9,005 nucleotides of DNA from Chloroflexota bacterium. Lineage in GTDB: Bacteria > Chloroflexota > Dormibacteria > Aeolococcales > Aeolococcaceae. Where the stretch lies: positions 1-9,005 of the forward strand of contig DNAU01000169.1 in NCBI GenBank assembly GCA_003491925.1. Reading direction: 5' to 3'. Positions 1-6,621 of the stretch are shown one piece after another. A program made the translations under genes and the position numbers. The stretch's first letter is position 1. Every line of letters starts with the position of its first letter. The notes below the pieces were generated by a model. It did not search any database, was not told the DNA's origin, and saw nothing but the letters and a program-made list of their open reading frames with translations.

Positions 1-336
1 GTGATCTTCCTCTGGATCGACGCCTTCGGGTCGCTCGACGACAACGGCCACCTCTACCTCGGCCTGGGCACCCTGATCCTGCTGGTCAACGCGGTCCTGC
101 TCTCCGGCTACAGCCTCGGCTGCCACGCCTTTCGGCACCACGCGGGTGGAGGTCTGGACTGCTTCTCCTGCGCCCAGGGCGGCCAGGCCCGCTTCCGGCT
201 CTGGAAGACGGTCACCGTGTTCAACGGCCACCACGCCCTCTGGGCCTGGGTCAGCATGTTCAGCGTGGTCGCCGCCGAGGTCTACATCCGCCTGCTCCAG
301 GCCGGCATGCCCGACCCCCACATCCTCGTCCACTGA
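1..336 (+). CDS. sdhC: Succinate dehydrogenase membrane anchor subunit, C-terminal part (5' end outside window)
   Basis: This is the last 111 codons of the membrane subunit that anchors succinate dehydrogenase and passes electrons from the iron-sulfur subunit to quinone. The frame is open to the left edge, so the GTG at position 1 need not be a start. Two hydrophobic segments are visible, at about residues 18-35 and 79-98 of the fragment. Between them lies a Cys/His-rich stretch: C41-H42, H46-H47, C54 and C57 (CFSC), then H77-H78. The identification rests on direct linkage to sdhA, on the order anchor-A-B, and on resemblance to the single-anchor subunit of mycobacterial Sdh1 (Rv0249c type). 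The M. smegmatis Sdh1 complex is reported to hold a membrane-embedded Rieske-type cluster. These Cys and His residues could be such ligands or haem ligands, which is inference. The stop codon is followed one base later by the sdhA start, so translation is probably coupled. Confidence 0.8.
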   Translation: MIFLWIDAFGSLDDNGHLYLGLGTLILLVNAVLLSGYSLGCHAFRHHAGGGLDCFSCAQGGQARFRLWKTVTVFNGHHALWAWVSMFSVVAAEVYIRLLQAGMPDPHILVH

Positions 337-337
337 G

Positions 338-2134
338 ATGACCGAGCCGTACACGACACGCGACTGCGACGTGCTGGTGGTGGGCGCGGGGGGCACCGGG
401 CTGCGCGCCGCCATCGCCGCGGCGGAGGCGGGCTGCTCGACGCTCGTGGTCTCCAAGTCCCTGCTCGGCAAGGCCCACACCGTGATGGCCGAGGGTGGCA
501 TCGCCGCCGCCATGGGCAACGTCGACTCCCCGGACAGCTGGGAGGTCCACTTCGCCGACACCATGCTGGGCGGCCAGCTGATCAACAACTGGCGGATGGT
601 GGACCTCTACAGCCGCGAGGTCATCGATCGGGTCTACGAGCTGGAGCGGTGGGGTGGCCTCTTCGACCGCACCGATGACGGCCGTGTCATGCAGCGGGCC
701 TTCGGCGCGCACAGTTATCGGAGGCTCTGCCACGTCGGCGACCGCACCGGCCTGGAGCTGATCCGCACCTGCCAGGACCGGATGGTCCACACCGCCGGCG
801 CGGACGTCTACATGGAGTGCACCCTCACCCGGCTGCTCACCGGCCCCGGCGGGGTGGTCGGCGCGATGGGCTACGACCGCAACACCGGTGAGTTCGTGGT
901 CATCCGGGCCAAGGCGGTGGTGCTGGCGAGCGGTGGCTGGGGGCGGATGTACCGCTACACCTCGAACTCCTGGGAGGGGACGGGTGACGGCGCCGCCATG
1001 GCCTACCAGGCCGGCGCCGAGCTTGTAGACATGGAGTTCGTCCAGTTCCACCCCACCGGGATGATCTGGCCTCCGGGGGCGCGCGGCATCCTGGTCACCG
1101 AGGGGGTGAGAGGCGAGGGCGGGATCCTCCGCAATGCCCTGGGCGAGCGCTTCATGGAGCGCTACGACCCGGTGAAGCTGGACCTCTCCAGTCGCGACGT
1201 GGTGGCCCGCTCCATCTACCGGGAGGTGCAGGCGGGCCGGGGCACCCCCCACGGCGGCGCCTTCCTGGACATCGCCAGCCAGCGCAGCCCCGCCGAGATC
1301 CGCAAGAAGCTCCCCTCCATGTGCGAGCAGTTCGAGGCCCTGGCGGGCGTCGACATCACCCGGGAGCCGATGGAGGTGGGGCCCACCATCCACTACACCA
1401 TGGGCGGCATCCGCGTGGACCCCGAGACCGGCGCGAGCAGCGTCCCCGGACTGTTCGCCGCCGGTGAGTCGGCGGGGGGGCTGCACGGGGCCAACCGGCT
1501 CGGGGGCAACTCCCTGGGCGACATCCTGGTCTTCGGCCGGCGGGCCGGCGAGGCCGCCGCCGAGCTGGCCCGCAGCCGAGGTGGTCTGTCCGAGGTCTCC
1601 GCGGCCGAGGTGAGCGACGAGCAGGAAGCACTCCTCCGGCCCCTCGCCGGCCAGGCCGGCGAGAACCCGTACGAGCTCCACCGAGCCCTCCAGGAGGCGA
1701 TGCAGGACGACGTCGGCATCGGCCGCAGCGACGAGTCCCTGCGCCGGGCTCTCGGCGCCATCGGCGAGCTCCGCGATCAGGCCCAGCGGCTGCGGGTGGA
1801 CGGCGGCCGCGTGCTCAACCCCGGCTGGCACGCCTGCCAGGACATCAGGTTCATGCTCACCGTCTCGGAGGCGATCGTCCGGTCGGCGTTGGAGCGGCGG
1901 GAGTCGCGCGGGTCGCAGTGGAGGTTCGAGTTCCCGGAGAAGGATGACCGGCTGGCCCGGGTCAACCTGGTGGTGCGCGATAAGGGCGGCGCGATGACCG
2001 TGGAGGAGCGTCCGGTCGAGCTGATGCCCGACGATGTCGTGGCCCGGCTGAACCGGAGCCGCTTCTTCGACCCGGCCAACCTCCCCTCCCACTACGCGGG
2101 GAAGGTCCAGCCGCGCGCCGTGGAGGCGCACTGA
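338..2134 (+). CDS. sdhA: Succinate dehydrogenase flavoprotein subunit
   Basis: The catalytic subunit oxidises succinate to fumarate and reduces covalently bound FAD, at the cytoplasmic face of the membrane. The 598-residue product has the full family layout. An N-terminal dinucleotide fold carries the GxGxxG-type motif (G16-A-G-G-T-G21). H47 in AHTVMAEGG aligns with the histidine that binds FAD covalently. The active site shows H238 (FHPTG), R258 (TEGVRGEGG), H352 (HYTMGG) and R387 (GANRLGGNSLGD), matching the substrate-binding His and Arg residues of E. coli SdhA. The length is normal for the family. I chose the ATG at 338 because it directly precedes the FAD fold; the open frame extends upstream to 146 only as an overlap with the anchor gene. 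No clear Shine-Dalgarno sequence precedes it, so it is probably translated by coupling to the anchor gene. It overlaps sdhB by one base. Fumarate reductase is the main alternative, but the sdhC-A-B order favours succinate dehydrogenase. Confidence 0.96.
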   Translation: MTEPYTTRDCDVLVVGAGGTGLRAAIAAAEAGCSTLVVSKSLLGKAHTVMAEGGIAAAMGNVDSPDSWEVHFADTMLGGQLINNWRMVDLYSREVIDRVYELERWGGLFDRTDDGRVMQRAFGAHSYRRLCHVGDRTGLELIRTCQDRMVHTAGADVYMECTLTRLLTGPGGVVGAMGYDRNTGEFVVIRAKAVVLASGGWGRMYRYTSNSWEGTGDGAAMAYQAGAELVDMEFVQFHPTGMIWPPGARGILVTEGVRGEGGILRNALGERFMERYDPVKLDLSSRDVVARSIYREVQAGRGTPHGGAFLDIASQRSPAEIRKKLPSMCEQFEALAGVDITREPMEVGPTIHYTMGGIRVDPETGASSVPGLFAAGESAGGLHGANRLGGNSLGDILVFGRRAGEAAAELARSRGGLSEVSAAEVSDEQEALLRPLAGQAGENPYELHRALQEAMQDDVGIGRSDESLRRALGAIGELRDQAQRLRVDGGRVLNPGWHACQDIRFMLTVSEAIVRSALERRESRGSQWRFEFPEKDDRLARVNLVVRDKGGAMTVEERPVELMPDDVVARLNRSRFFDPANLPSHYAGKVQPRAVEAH

Positions 2135-2973
2135 TGGCGGAGGCGACACCCCGGGTGGCGACGGGACCGGACGGCGACGTCGCCCAGCCGCCCCCGGTGC
2201 CGCAGAGCGGCCTAACCGGGGAGACCCTCACCCTGCGCGTCTTCAAGGGTGTCCCCGGTGGGGAGGCGGGCTACGCCACCTACGAGGTCCCCGATGTGGT
2301 GGGGATGGTGGTGCTCGACGCCATCCACCAGATCCAGCAGACTCAGGACGGCGACCTCGCCTGCCGCTGGAACTGCAAGGCGGCCAAGTGCGGCTCCTGC
2401 GCCGCCGAGGTCAACGGCCGGCCGGTCCTCATGTGCAAGACGAGAGTCGACACCCTGCCCCGGGGGGCGATCACCGTCCAGCCGCTCAAGGCGTTCCCGC
2501 TGATCAAGGACCTGGTCACCGACGTCTCGCGCAACTACGAGACCAACAAGCTGATCCCGCCCTTCACCCCGGCGCCCGACGACGGCACGCCGTGGCGGAT
2601 CCCCCAGATGGACATCGACCGCCTCTTCGAGTACCGGCGCTGCATCGAGTGCTTCCTCTGCCAGGACGTCTGCCACGTCAACCGCACCCACGAGCTGAGC
2701 GCCCGCTTCTTCGGGCCGCGCTTCTTCGTCCGGGTGGCCGGCCTGGAGATGCACCCCAAGGACGTCCTCGACCGCCGCGAGCTGCTCGGCGACCGGGGCG
2801 GGCTCTCGCTCTGCAATATCACCAAGTGCTGCACCGAGGTCTGCCCCGAGCACATCCACATCACCGACAACGCGATCATCCCGCTCAAGGAGCGGGTGGC
2901 CGACGCGCACTGGGACCCGGTGCGCTGGGTGGCGCGCCGGCTGCGCGGCGCTCCGAAGGCCGGCCCCGCGTGA
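2134..2973 (+). CDS. sdhB: Succinate dehydrogenase iron-sulfur subunit
   Basis: This subunit carries electrons from the FAD of SdhA to the membrane anchor through three iron-sulfur clusters. All expected ligands are present in the 279-residue product. The N-terminal ferredoxin domain holds a [2Fe-2S] site with C81, C86, C89 and C101 (C-x4-CGSC, then Cys). The C-terminal domain has CIECFLCQDVC, giving C170, C173 and C176 for [4Fe-4S] and C180 for [3Fe-4S]. It also has CNITKCCTEVCPE, giving C227 and C233 for [3Fe-4S] and C237 for [4Fe-4S]. Extra cysteines C77 and C232 lie beside the clusters. The first 30 residues are a Pro-rich extension ahead of the ferredoxin fold. The ATG overlaps the sdhA stop (TGATG) and has GGAGG at 2122-2126, seven bases upstream, so this start is well supported. 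Confidence 0.96.
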   Translation: MAEATPRVATGPDGDVAQPPPVPQSGLTGETLTLRVFKGVPGGEAGYATYEVPDVVGMVVLDAIHQIQQTQDGDLACRWNCKAAKCGSCAAEVNGRPVLMCKTRVDTLPRGAITVQPLKAFPLIKDLVTDVSRNYETNKLIPPFTPAPDDGTPWRIPQMDIDRLFEYRRCIECFLCQDVCHVNRTHELSARFFGPRFFVRVAGLEMHPKDVLDRRELLGDRGGLSLCNITKCCTEVCPEHIHITDNAIIPLKERVADAHWDPVRWVARRLRGAPKAGPA

Positions 2974-2993
2974 TCCGGGCGCGGCCCCCCGCC

Positions 2994-3002
2994 GGGAGGA
3001 GG
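2994..3002 (+). promoter_or_regulatory. Strong ribosome binding site fixing a GTG start
   Basis: GGGAGGAGG lies eight bases before the GTG at 3011. This strong Shine-Dalgarno match supports translation of the small gene after sdhB and decides its start. Confidence 0.75.
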
Positions 3003-3010
3003 TCTCGGGG

Positions 3011-3343
3011 GTGACCGCCCTGATCGTCCTGGGGGCCATCCTGCTGGCCCTGGTGGTGGCGTTTATCCTCTTCTACCGCCACTCCCGGACCCCGGAGTGG
3101 GGCGACTCCGAGTTCCGCAGGTCGATGCTCGCGATGATGGTGGCGATCGCCCCGCTCTGGGGGATGCGCTACAAGGAGCCGCACCACGAGCTGCCCACGG
3201 TCAGCGCACCCGGCTCCGAGCAGGGGCCGCTCCCCACGCGATCCGCGGACGCGCCACTCCCGGCCGGATCCGCGGATCCGCCACTCCCCACTGGATCCGC
3301 GGATGCGCCACCCGGAGGGGCACCTCCCCTCGATACACGATGA
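3011..3343 (+). CDS. Small membrane protein of the sdh operon with a C-terminal Pro-rich repeat
   Basis: I do not recognise a named family for this 110-residue protein. It starts with a strongly hydrophobic helix (about residues 3-21), followed by a basic/aromatic stretch and the sequence PEWGDSEFRRSM. A second weakly hydrophobic segment (about 38-50) contains APLWGM. The last 38 residues are low complexity: three copies of a PLPxxSADx repeat, then PPGGAPP. The gene begins 37 bases after sdhB, behind a strong ribosome binding site, with no obvious terminator between, so it is probably co-transcribed with sdh. A small hypothetical gene (Rv0250c) also sits beside the mycobacterial Sdh1 genes, and small extra subunits are known in some Sdh complexes. 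A role as accessory Sdh subunit or assembly factor is therefore possible, but rests only on context. The first helix could act as an uncleaved signal anchor. Presence of a real gene is likely; its function is unknown. Confidence 0.75.
   Translation: MTALIVLGAILLALVVAFILFYRHSRTPEWGDSEFRRSMLAMMVAIAPLWGMRYKEPHHELPTVSAPGSEQGPLPTRSADAPLPAGSADPPLPTGSADAPPGGAPPLDTR
3227..3307 (+). repeat. In-frame 27-bp tandem repeat, three copies
   Basis: Copies lie at 3227-3253, 3254-3280 and 3281-3307, each encoding nine residues: PLPTRSADA, PLPAGSADP and PLPTGSADA. Copies 2 and 3 are closest to each other. The unit contains CGGATCCGCGG-like sequence, and positions 3264-3279 form a perfect 16-bp palindrome across copy 2. 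Because the unit is a multiple of three, gain or loss of copies would keep the reading frame. Confidence 0.9.
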
Positions 3344-3365
3344 AGTAGGAGCCCCCCCGCCCTGG

Positions 3366-3384
3366 TGCCGCCCTCGCGGTGGCA
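3366..3384. terminator. Possible bidirectional terminator hairpin between convergent genes
   Basis: A 7-bp stem with one G-T pair (TGCCGCC / GGTGGCA) encloses a 5-nt loop. It sits in the 47-bp gap between the end of the sdh operon and the end of mdh, which converge. There is no U-tract on either strand, so this is a weak call supported mainly by position. Confidence 0.35.
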
Positions 3385-3390
3385 GCGCGG

Positions 3391-4371
3391 TCAGCTGCTG
3401 CTGTGGGGGAGCAGCTCGGGCAGGCCGCCCTCGATCCTGTCGCGGTTGCGCTCGATGACCCCGACCACCTGCTCGACGGCGGCGGCGGAGCGGCGCAGGG
3501 CGGCCTGATCCGAAGCGTCGAGGTCGACCTCGATCACCTCGACCAGGCCGCCGGCTCCGAGGCGGACCGGGACCCCGCTGAACACCCCGGTGATGCCGTA
3601 CTCGCCCTCGAGGTGGACGCTGCAGGGGAGGATCCGGCGGGTGCCGAGCACGATGGCGTCGACCATCTGGGCCACCGCCGCGCTCGGCGCGCAGTAGGCG
3701 CTGCTGATCTGGAGCAGGTTGACGATCTCGGCGCCGCCGTCGCGGGTCCGCTGGACGATCTGCTCAAGCCGCTCGGGCGCGATCAGCTGGGCGACCGGCA
3801 CCCCGGCCACGGTGGTGAGCTGGGTGAGCGGCACCATGGAGTCGCCGTGCCCGCCCAGCACATAGGCCTGGACGTCGCGGACCGACGCCCCCAGCTCCTG
3901 GGCGATGAAGGTGCGGAAGCGGGCGGTGTCCAGGACGCCCGCCATCCCGATCACCCGCTGGCGAGGGAAGCCGCTGACCGCCAGGGCCACCTGGGCCATG
4001 GCGTCGAGCGGGTTGCTGACCATGATCAGCACGGCCTCGGGGGACGCCGCCGCGGCCTGCCGGACCACCCCGGCCACGATCCCGGCGTTGATCATCATCA
4101 GGTCGTCGCGCGACATCCCCGCCTTGCGGGCGATGCCTCCGGTCACCACCACCACGTCGCTGCCGGTGGTCTCCTCGTAGCCGTTGGTGCCGGTGACCAG
4201 GCTGTCATAGCCGACCACGGGGCCGGCCTGGAGGATGTCGAGCGCCTTCCCCTGGGGCAGCCCCTCGACGATGTCGACCAGGACGATGTCGGCGTAGTCG
4301 CGCTCGGCGAGGCGCTGGGCCAGAGCGCCTCCAACCATGCCCGCACCGACGACGGTGATCTTGTGGCGCAC
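3391..4371 (-). CDS. mdh: Malate dehydrogenase (LDH-like type)
   Basis: This cytoplasmic enzyme interconverts malate and oxaloacetate with NAD, the last step of the TCA cycle. The 326-residue product has an N-terminal Rossmann fold (VVGAGMVGG, residues 7-15) with D33 at the end of the second strand, as expected for NAD preference. The active-site loop reads [15 protein letters not shown]82 stands where lactate dehydrogenases have Gln, which points to malate as substrate; R88 is the mobile-loop Arg. D148, R151 (LDTARFR) and catalytic H175 (GGHGDS) are present. The length is typical. The start is a GTG at 4371 (minus strand) with GGAGG seven bases upstream (plus-strand 4379-4383). The gene converges on the sdh operon and diverges from nth. 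A TACAAT -10 box lies in its upstream region. Lactate dehydrogenase is the alternative but is unlikely given R82. Confidence 0.93.
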   Translation of the reverse strand: MRHKITVVGAGMVGGALAQRLAERDYADIVLVDIVEGLPQGKALDILQAGPVVGYDSLVTGTNGYEETTGSDVVVVTGGIARKAGMSRDDLMMINAGIVAGVVRQAAAASPEAVLIMVSNPLDAMAQVALAVSGFPRQRVIGMAGVLDTARFRTFIAQELGASVRDVQAYVLGGHGDSMVPLTQLTTVAGVPVAQLIAPERLEQIVQRTRDGGAEIVNLLQISSAYCAPSAAVAQMVDAIVLGTRRILPCSVHLEGEYGITGVFSGVPVRLGAGGLVEVIEVDLDASDQAALRRSAAAVEQVVGVIERNRDRIEGGLPELLPHSSS

Positions 4372-4378
4372 AGGAGGG

Positions 4379-4383
4379 CCTCC
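4379..4383 (-). promoter_or_regulatory. Ribosome binding site of mdh
   Basis: On the minus strand GGAGG lies seven bases before the GTG codon at 4371. It supports this start over the internal ATG at codon 12, which falls inside the dinucleotide-binding motif. Confidence 0.7.
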
Positions 4384-4398
4384 GGTGGTGGGATCCGA

Positions 4399-4418
4399 CC
4401 TTCCGATTGTAGGGAAGG
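4399..4418 (-). promoter_or_regulatory. mdh promoter -10 box inside an inverted repeat (candidate operator)
   Basis: On the minus strand the sequence reads CCTTCC, an 8-nt spacer, then GGAAGG, a perfect 6-bp inverted repeat. The spacer holds TACAAT (plus-strand 4406-4411), a near-consensus sigma-70-type -10 hexamer. Transcription would begin near 4399, giving a leader of roughly 28 nt that includes the GGAGG site. I find no good -35 match at 16-18 bp spacing. A dyad bracketing a -10 box is the arrangement expected for repressor binding, but no regulator is identified. Confidence 0.5.
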
Positions 4419-4445
4419 CCGGAACGCGCGACCGCCGCGACAGCT

Positions 4446-4457
4446 TTCGGATCCGAA
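4446..4457. promoter_or_regulatory. 12-bp perfect palindrome in the mdh/nth intergenic region
   Basis: TTCGGATCCGAA is its own reverse complement. It lies 46 bp before the nth start and about 75 bp before the mdh start. The half GGATCCGA also occurs at 4391-4398, on the other side of the mdh -10 box. It is a candidate protein-binding site; no regulator is known. Confidence 0.4.
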
Positions 4458-4460
4458 TGG

Positions 4461-4478
4461 CCGCGGTCCTGACCGCGG
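4461..4478. promoter_or_regulatory. 18-bp inverted repeat upstream of nth
   Basis: CCGCGGTC and GACCGCGG form a perfect 8-bp inverted repeat around a 2-bp centre (CT). It ends 24 bp before the nth ATG, where an operator would be expected. As RNA the 2-nt loop is too tight for all eight pairs, so a DNA-level dyad is more likely than a hairpin. GC-rich sequence makes such dyads more common by chance. Confidence 0.4.
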
Positions 4479-4502
4479 AGTGGGAGTGCCATCCTTCTCC
4501 GC

Positions 4503-5231
4503 ATGGTTTCGAGGCGACGGCTGCCCCGCGGGGCGCGGGAGCGGGCGGCCACCGTGGTGGAGCGGCTGGCCGCCGAGTACCCCGATGCGGCGTGCGCCCT
4601 GGTCCACGAGGGGCCGCTCCAGCTCCTGGTGGCGACGATCCTCTCGGCGCAGTGCACCGACGAGCGGGTCAACCTGGTGACCCCGGGGCTCTTCCGACGC
4701 TACCCGGACGCGGCCGCCCTCGCCGAGGCGGACCCCGCCGAGCTGGAGGAGCTGATCCGCAGCACCGGGTTCTTCCACGCCAAGGCCCGCGCCATCATCG
4801 CCATGAGCCAGGAGGTGGTGGCCCGCTTCGGAGGCCGGGTCCCGGACCGGATGGAGGATCTGGTGACCCTCCGAGGGGTCGGTCGCAAGACCGCCAACGT
4901 GGTGCTGGGGGTCGCCTTCGGGAAGCCGGGGTTCGCGGTGGACACCCATGTGACCCGGCTCACCGGGAGACTGAAGCTCACCTCGTCGACCGATCCCGTC
5001 GAGATCGAGACCGACGTCTGCTCGATGGTCCCGGCCGCGGAGTGGACCGCTCTCGGGCTGCGGCTGATCCTCCACGGCCGCCGGATCTGCGCGGCGCGCA
5101 GCCCGCGCTGCCCGGTCTGCGTGCTCAACGACATCTGCCCCTCGGCGCAGCTGGCGGGGCTGCGGACCGCCGGCTCGAGATCGCGAGCGCGGGGCGGTGG
5201 CGTCATCCCCAGGGCTGGGACATCATCGTGA
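4503..5231 (+). CDS. nth: Endonuclease III (DNA glycosylase/AP lyase)
   Basis: This base-excision repair enzyme removes oxidised pyrimidines and cleaves the strand at the abasic site. The 242-residue product shows [13 protein letters not shown] near residues 41-53. A helix-hairpin-helix follows ([14 protein letters not shown], 123-136) with catalytic K129. Catalytic D147 lies in VDTHV. A C-terminal [4Fe-4S] loop has C196, C203, C206 and C212 in the classic C-x6-C-x2-C-x5-C spacing. K129 marks it as bifunctional endonuclease III rather than MutY. The protein is longer than E. coli Nth (211 aa) because of a short N-terminal extension and a 27-residue basic/Gly-rich tail after the cluster. No good Shine-Dalgarno sequence precedes the ATG, so the start is less certain than the identity; GTG codons at positions 18-19 are possible but leave a shorter first helix. 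The gene diverges from mdh across a palindrome-rich region. Confidence 0.95.
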   Translation: MVSRRRLPRGARERAATVVERLAAEYPDAACALVHEGPLQLLVATILSAQCTDERVNLVTPGLFRRYPDAAALAEADPAELEELIRSTGFFHAKARAIIAMSQEVVARFGGRVPDRMEDLVTLRGVGRKTANVVLGVAFGKPGFAVDTHVTRLTGRLKLTSSTDPVEIETDVCSMVPAAEWTALGLRLILHGRRICAARSPRCPVCVLNDICPSAQLAGLRTAGSRSRARGGGVIPRAGTSS

Positions 5232-5276
5232 TGGTGGCGTTCGGGTAACGCGGGGGCGGACCAGCGGGCCGGTCAG

Positions 5277-5289
5277 GTACCATGCGGGC
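5277..5289 (+). promoter_or_regulatory. Promoter-like motif upstream of the 251-aa gene
   Basis: GTACCATGCGGGC contains a TAnnAT hexamer (5278-5283). It matches, at 11 of 13 positions, the sequence before the SDR gene at 6622-6634, and both are preceded by CCGGTC (here 5269-5274). It lies in the 81-bp gap after nth, about 29 bp before the GTG start. No -35 box is evident. Confidence 0.4.
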
Positions 5290-5312
5290 GTCCAAAGAGG
5301 TATGCCCGCCGA

Positions 5313-6068
5313 GTGACTCTCACCTCCGCACCGCTGCCGCCCGCCCTGGATTCGGCCGAGTCCGATGACACCAGGGCGAGCCGTCCGCGACCCAATCGCG
5401 GCGGCCACCCGGTCCCTGCCATCAGCCCGGGTCCGCGGCTCCCCGGGATCCACCGTCCCGAGGGACTCTCGGTGGCGGCCCGCCCCGGAGATGTCCCCCA
5501 ACCCCAGCACCTTCATCTGCCCGGCTGGGTGCGCCGCGCTCACGGCCAGGCCCGGCCGATCCTCGCCGATCTGATCGGCAACCTCACCGGCGAGCCGCGC
5601 CAGCAGTTCGCGGCCCACGTGGGCGAGCTGGTCGACGGGATGAGCTCCGGCAAGTTCAGCCTGGCCTGGCAGTACCCGCGCCTCATCGACGAGGGGTGGG
5701 CGCTGTTCGAGCGTCAGCGCCGCGACGCCGAGGAGGAGGCGCGCAAGCGCCGCGGCCTGGAGAGTGCCCGACGCCGGGTCGCCGACCAGCTTCGCGACGC
5801 CGGGGCGCGCCTGACACCGGAGACCGCCAGCCGGCTGCACCGGACCCTGCGCTCGGCGGACGGGGTGGACGCCATCAAGGGCGTCGCCACCGAGCTGGAC
5901 CAGGCGGTCGCCGCCGTCCGCACCCTCGAGGAGAAGCGCCGGGACCGGGAGATCGACCGGACCCGGGAGCGGATCCATCGTGCCCTGCCGCGCGGCGCCG
6001 CCGCCGAGGTCCCGGCCGAGAGCTGGCAGGACGCGCTGCGCCGGATCGCCGAGAACTTCTCGGAGTAG
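5313..6068 (+). CDS. Hypothetical charged, helical protein
   Basis: I do not recognise this 251-residue protein. Residues 1-75 are rich in Pro, Arg and Ser, look disordered and lack a signal peptide or membrane helix. From about residue 76 the sequence is helical and ends in two long charged stretches. One (about 131-163) is dense in Glu/Arg (RQRRDAEEEARKRR). The other (about 193-224, LDQAVAAVRTLEEKRRDREI) looks like a coiled coil. Between them, LTPETASRLHRTLRSADGVD suggests a turn between helices. A short helix, WQDALRRIAENFSE, closes the protein. This is compatible with a soluble scaffold or nucleic-acid-associated protein, but no function can be assigned. The GTG start is 12 bases after AAAGAGG (5294-5300), a rather long spacing, and a later start such as GTG at 5529 cannot be excluded. 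The gene is 50 bp ahead of tadA on the same strand and probably shares its transcript. Confidence 0.65.
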   Translation: MTLTSAPLPPALDSAESDDTRASRPRPNRGGHPVPAISPGPRLPGIHRPEGLSVAARPGDVPQPQHLHLPGWVRRAHGQARPILADLIGNLTGEPRQQFAAHVGELVDGMSSGKFSLAWQYPRLIDEGWALFERQRRDAEEEARKRRGLESARRRVADQLRDAGARLTPETASRLHRTLRSADGVDAIKGVATELDQAVAAVRTLEEKRRDREIDRTRERIHRALPRGAAAEVPAESWQDALRRIAENFSE

Positions 6069-6105
6069 CGGGCGCGGGCGGCCGCTCCGGAGGGGCCCGC
6101 CGAAC

Positions 6106-6110
6106 GGAGG
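6106..6110 (+). promoter_or_regulatory. Ribosome binding site of tadA
   Basis: GGAGG lies eight bases before the ATG at 6119. It decides this start over the out-of-frame ATG at 6111 that directly abuts it. Confidence 0.7.
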
Positions 6111-6118
6111 ATGACCGG

Positions 6119-6574
6119 ATGTACGAGGACGAGCTGCTGATGCGTCGCGCCCTGGCGCTCGCCGCGCGGGCCGGCCGCCGCGGTGAGGTGCCGGTGGCCG
6201 CCCTGGCCGTCGCCGGGGGCGAGGTGATCGCGGCGGCCTCCAACCGGATGGAGCGGGGAGGGGACGCCACCGACCATGCCGAGATGCGGGTGCTGCGCAC
6301 CGCCGCCCGGCGCCGGGGTGGGTGGCGGCTCGACGGGGTCACGGTGGTGGTCACCCTGGAGCCCTGCCCGATGTGCGCCGGGGCCATGGTCCAGGCGCGG
6401 ATCGACCGCTGCGTGTACGCCGCCCGCGACCCCAAGAAGGGTGCTGACGGCAGCGTCTACGACGTGCTCCGCCACCCCGCCAACAACCACCAGGTGGAGG
6501 TCACCGAGGGGGTGCTGGCGGAAGAATCCGGCCGGCTGCTCCGCGAATTCTTCGAGCGGCTCCGCACCGGCTGA
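6119..6574 (+). CDS. tadA: tRNA-specific adenosine deaminase
   Basis: TadA converts the wobble adenosine-34 of tRNA-Arg(ACG) to inosine so that the tRNA can read several codons. The 151-residue protein is a complete cytidine-deaminase-fold enzyme. The zinc site is H53-A-E55, with E55 as the proton shuttle, and P82-C83-P-M-C86, followed by AGA. EVPVAAL near residues 23-29 and the C-terminal block DPKKGADGSVYDVL...NNH...EVTEGVL...FF are characteristic of TadA and separate it from cytosine or guanine deaminases. The length is normal. The start is set by a GGAGG eight bases upstream. The gene follows the 251-aa hypothetical gene by 50 bp. GC-rich hairpins follow its stop codon. Confidence 0.95.
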   Translation: MYEDELLMRRALALAARAGRRGEVPVAALAVAGGEVIAAASNRMERGGDATDHAEMRVLRTAARRRGGWRLDGVTVVVTLEPCPMCAGAMVQARIDRCVYAARDPKKGADGSVYDVLRHPANNHQVEVTEGVLAEESGRLLREFFERLRTG

Positions 6575-6611
6575 GGGCGCGGCCCTCGGACCGCCCGCTC
6601 GGGTGCCGAGC
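6573..6611 (+). terminator. Two consecutive GC-rich hairpins after tadA
   Basis: GAGGGC-GCG-GCCCTC (6573-6587, starting in the stop codon) and GCTCGG-GTG-CCGAGC (6597-6611) are perfect 6-bp stems with 3-nt loops. No U-tract follows either, so termination would be atypical. They separate tadA from the promoter-like motif of the next gene. Confidence 0.4.
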
Positions 6612-6621
6612 CCGGTCGCCC

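Noticed and set aside
146..337. N-terminal extension of sdhA in the same open frame
   Set aside because: This stretch overlaps the anchor gene in another frame and has Ser/Pro/Ala-rich translation. The FAD-binding fold begins right after the ATG at 338.
260..2149. A 629-codon open frame on the minus strand
   Set aside because: It lies opposite the anchor gene end and sdhA, which carry complete family motifs. Long antisense frames are expected in very GC-rich genes, and the translation shows no recognisable domain.
3379..4680. A 433-codon plus-strand open frame
   Set aside because: It is antisense to mdh, with His/Asp/Gly-rich low-complexity translation, and crosses the mdh/nth intergenic region. 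It is a composition shadow.
5450..5475. Hairpin with arms CCACC/GGTGG and inner GTCCC/GGGAC
   Set aside because: It lies inside the 5' part of a coding region; stems of this size arise easily by chance at this GC content.
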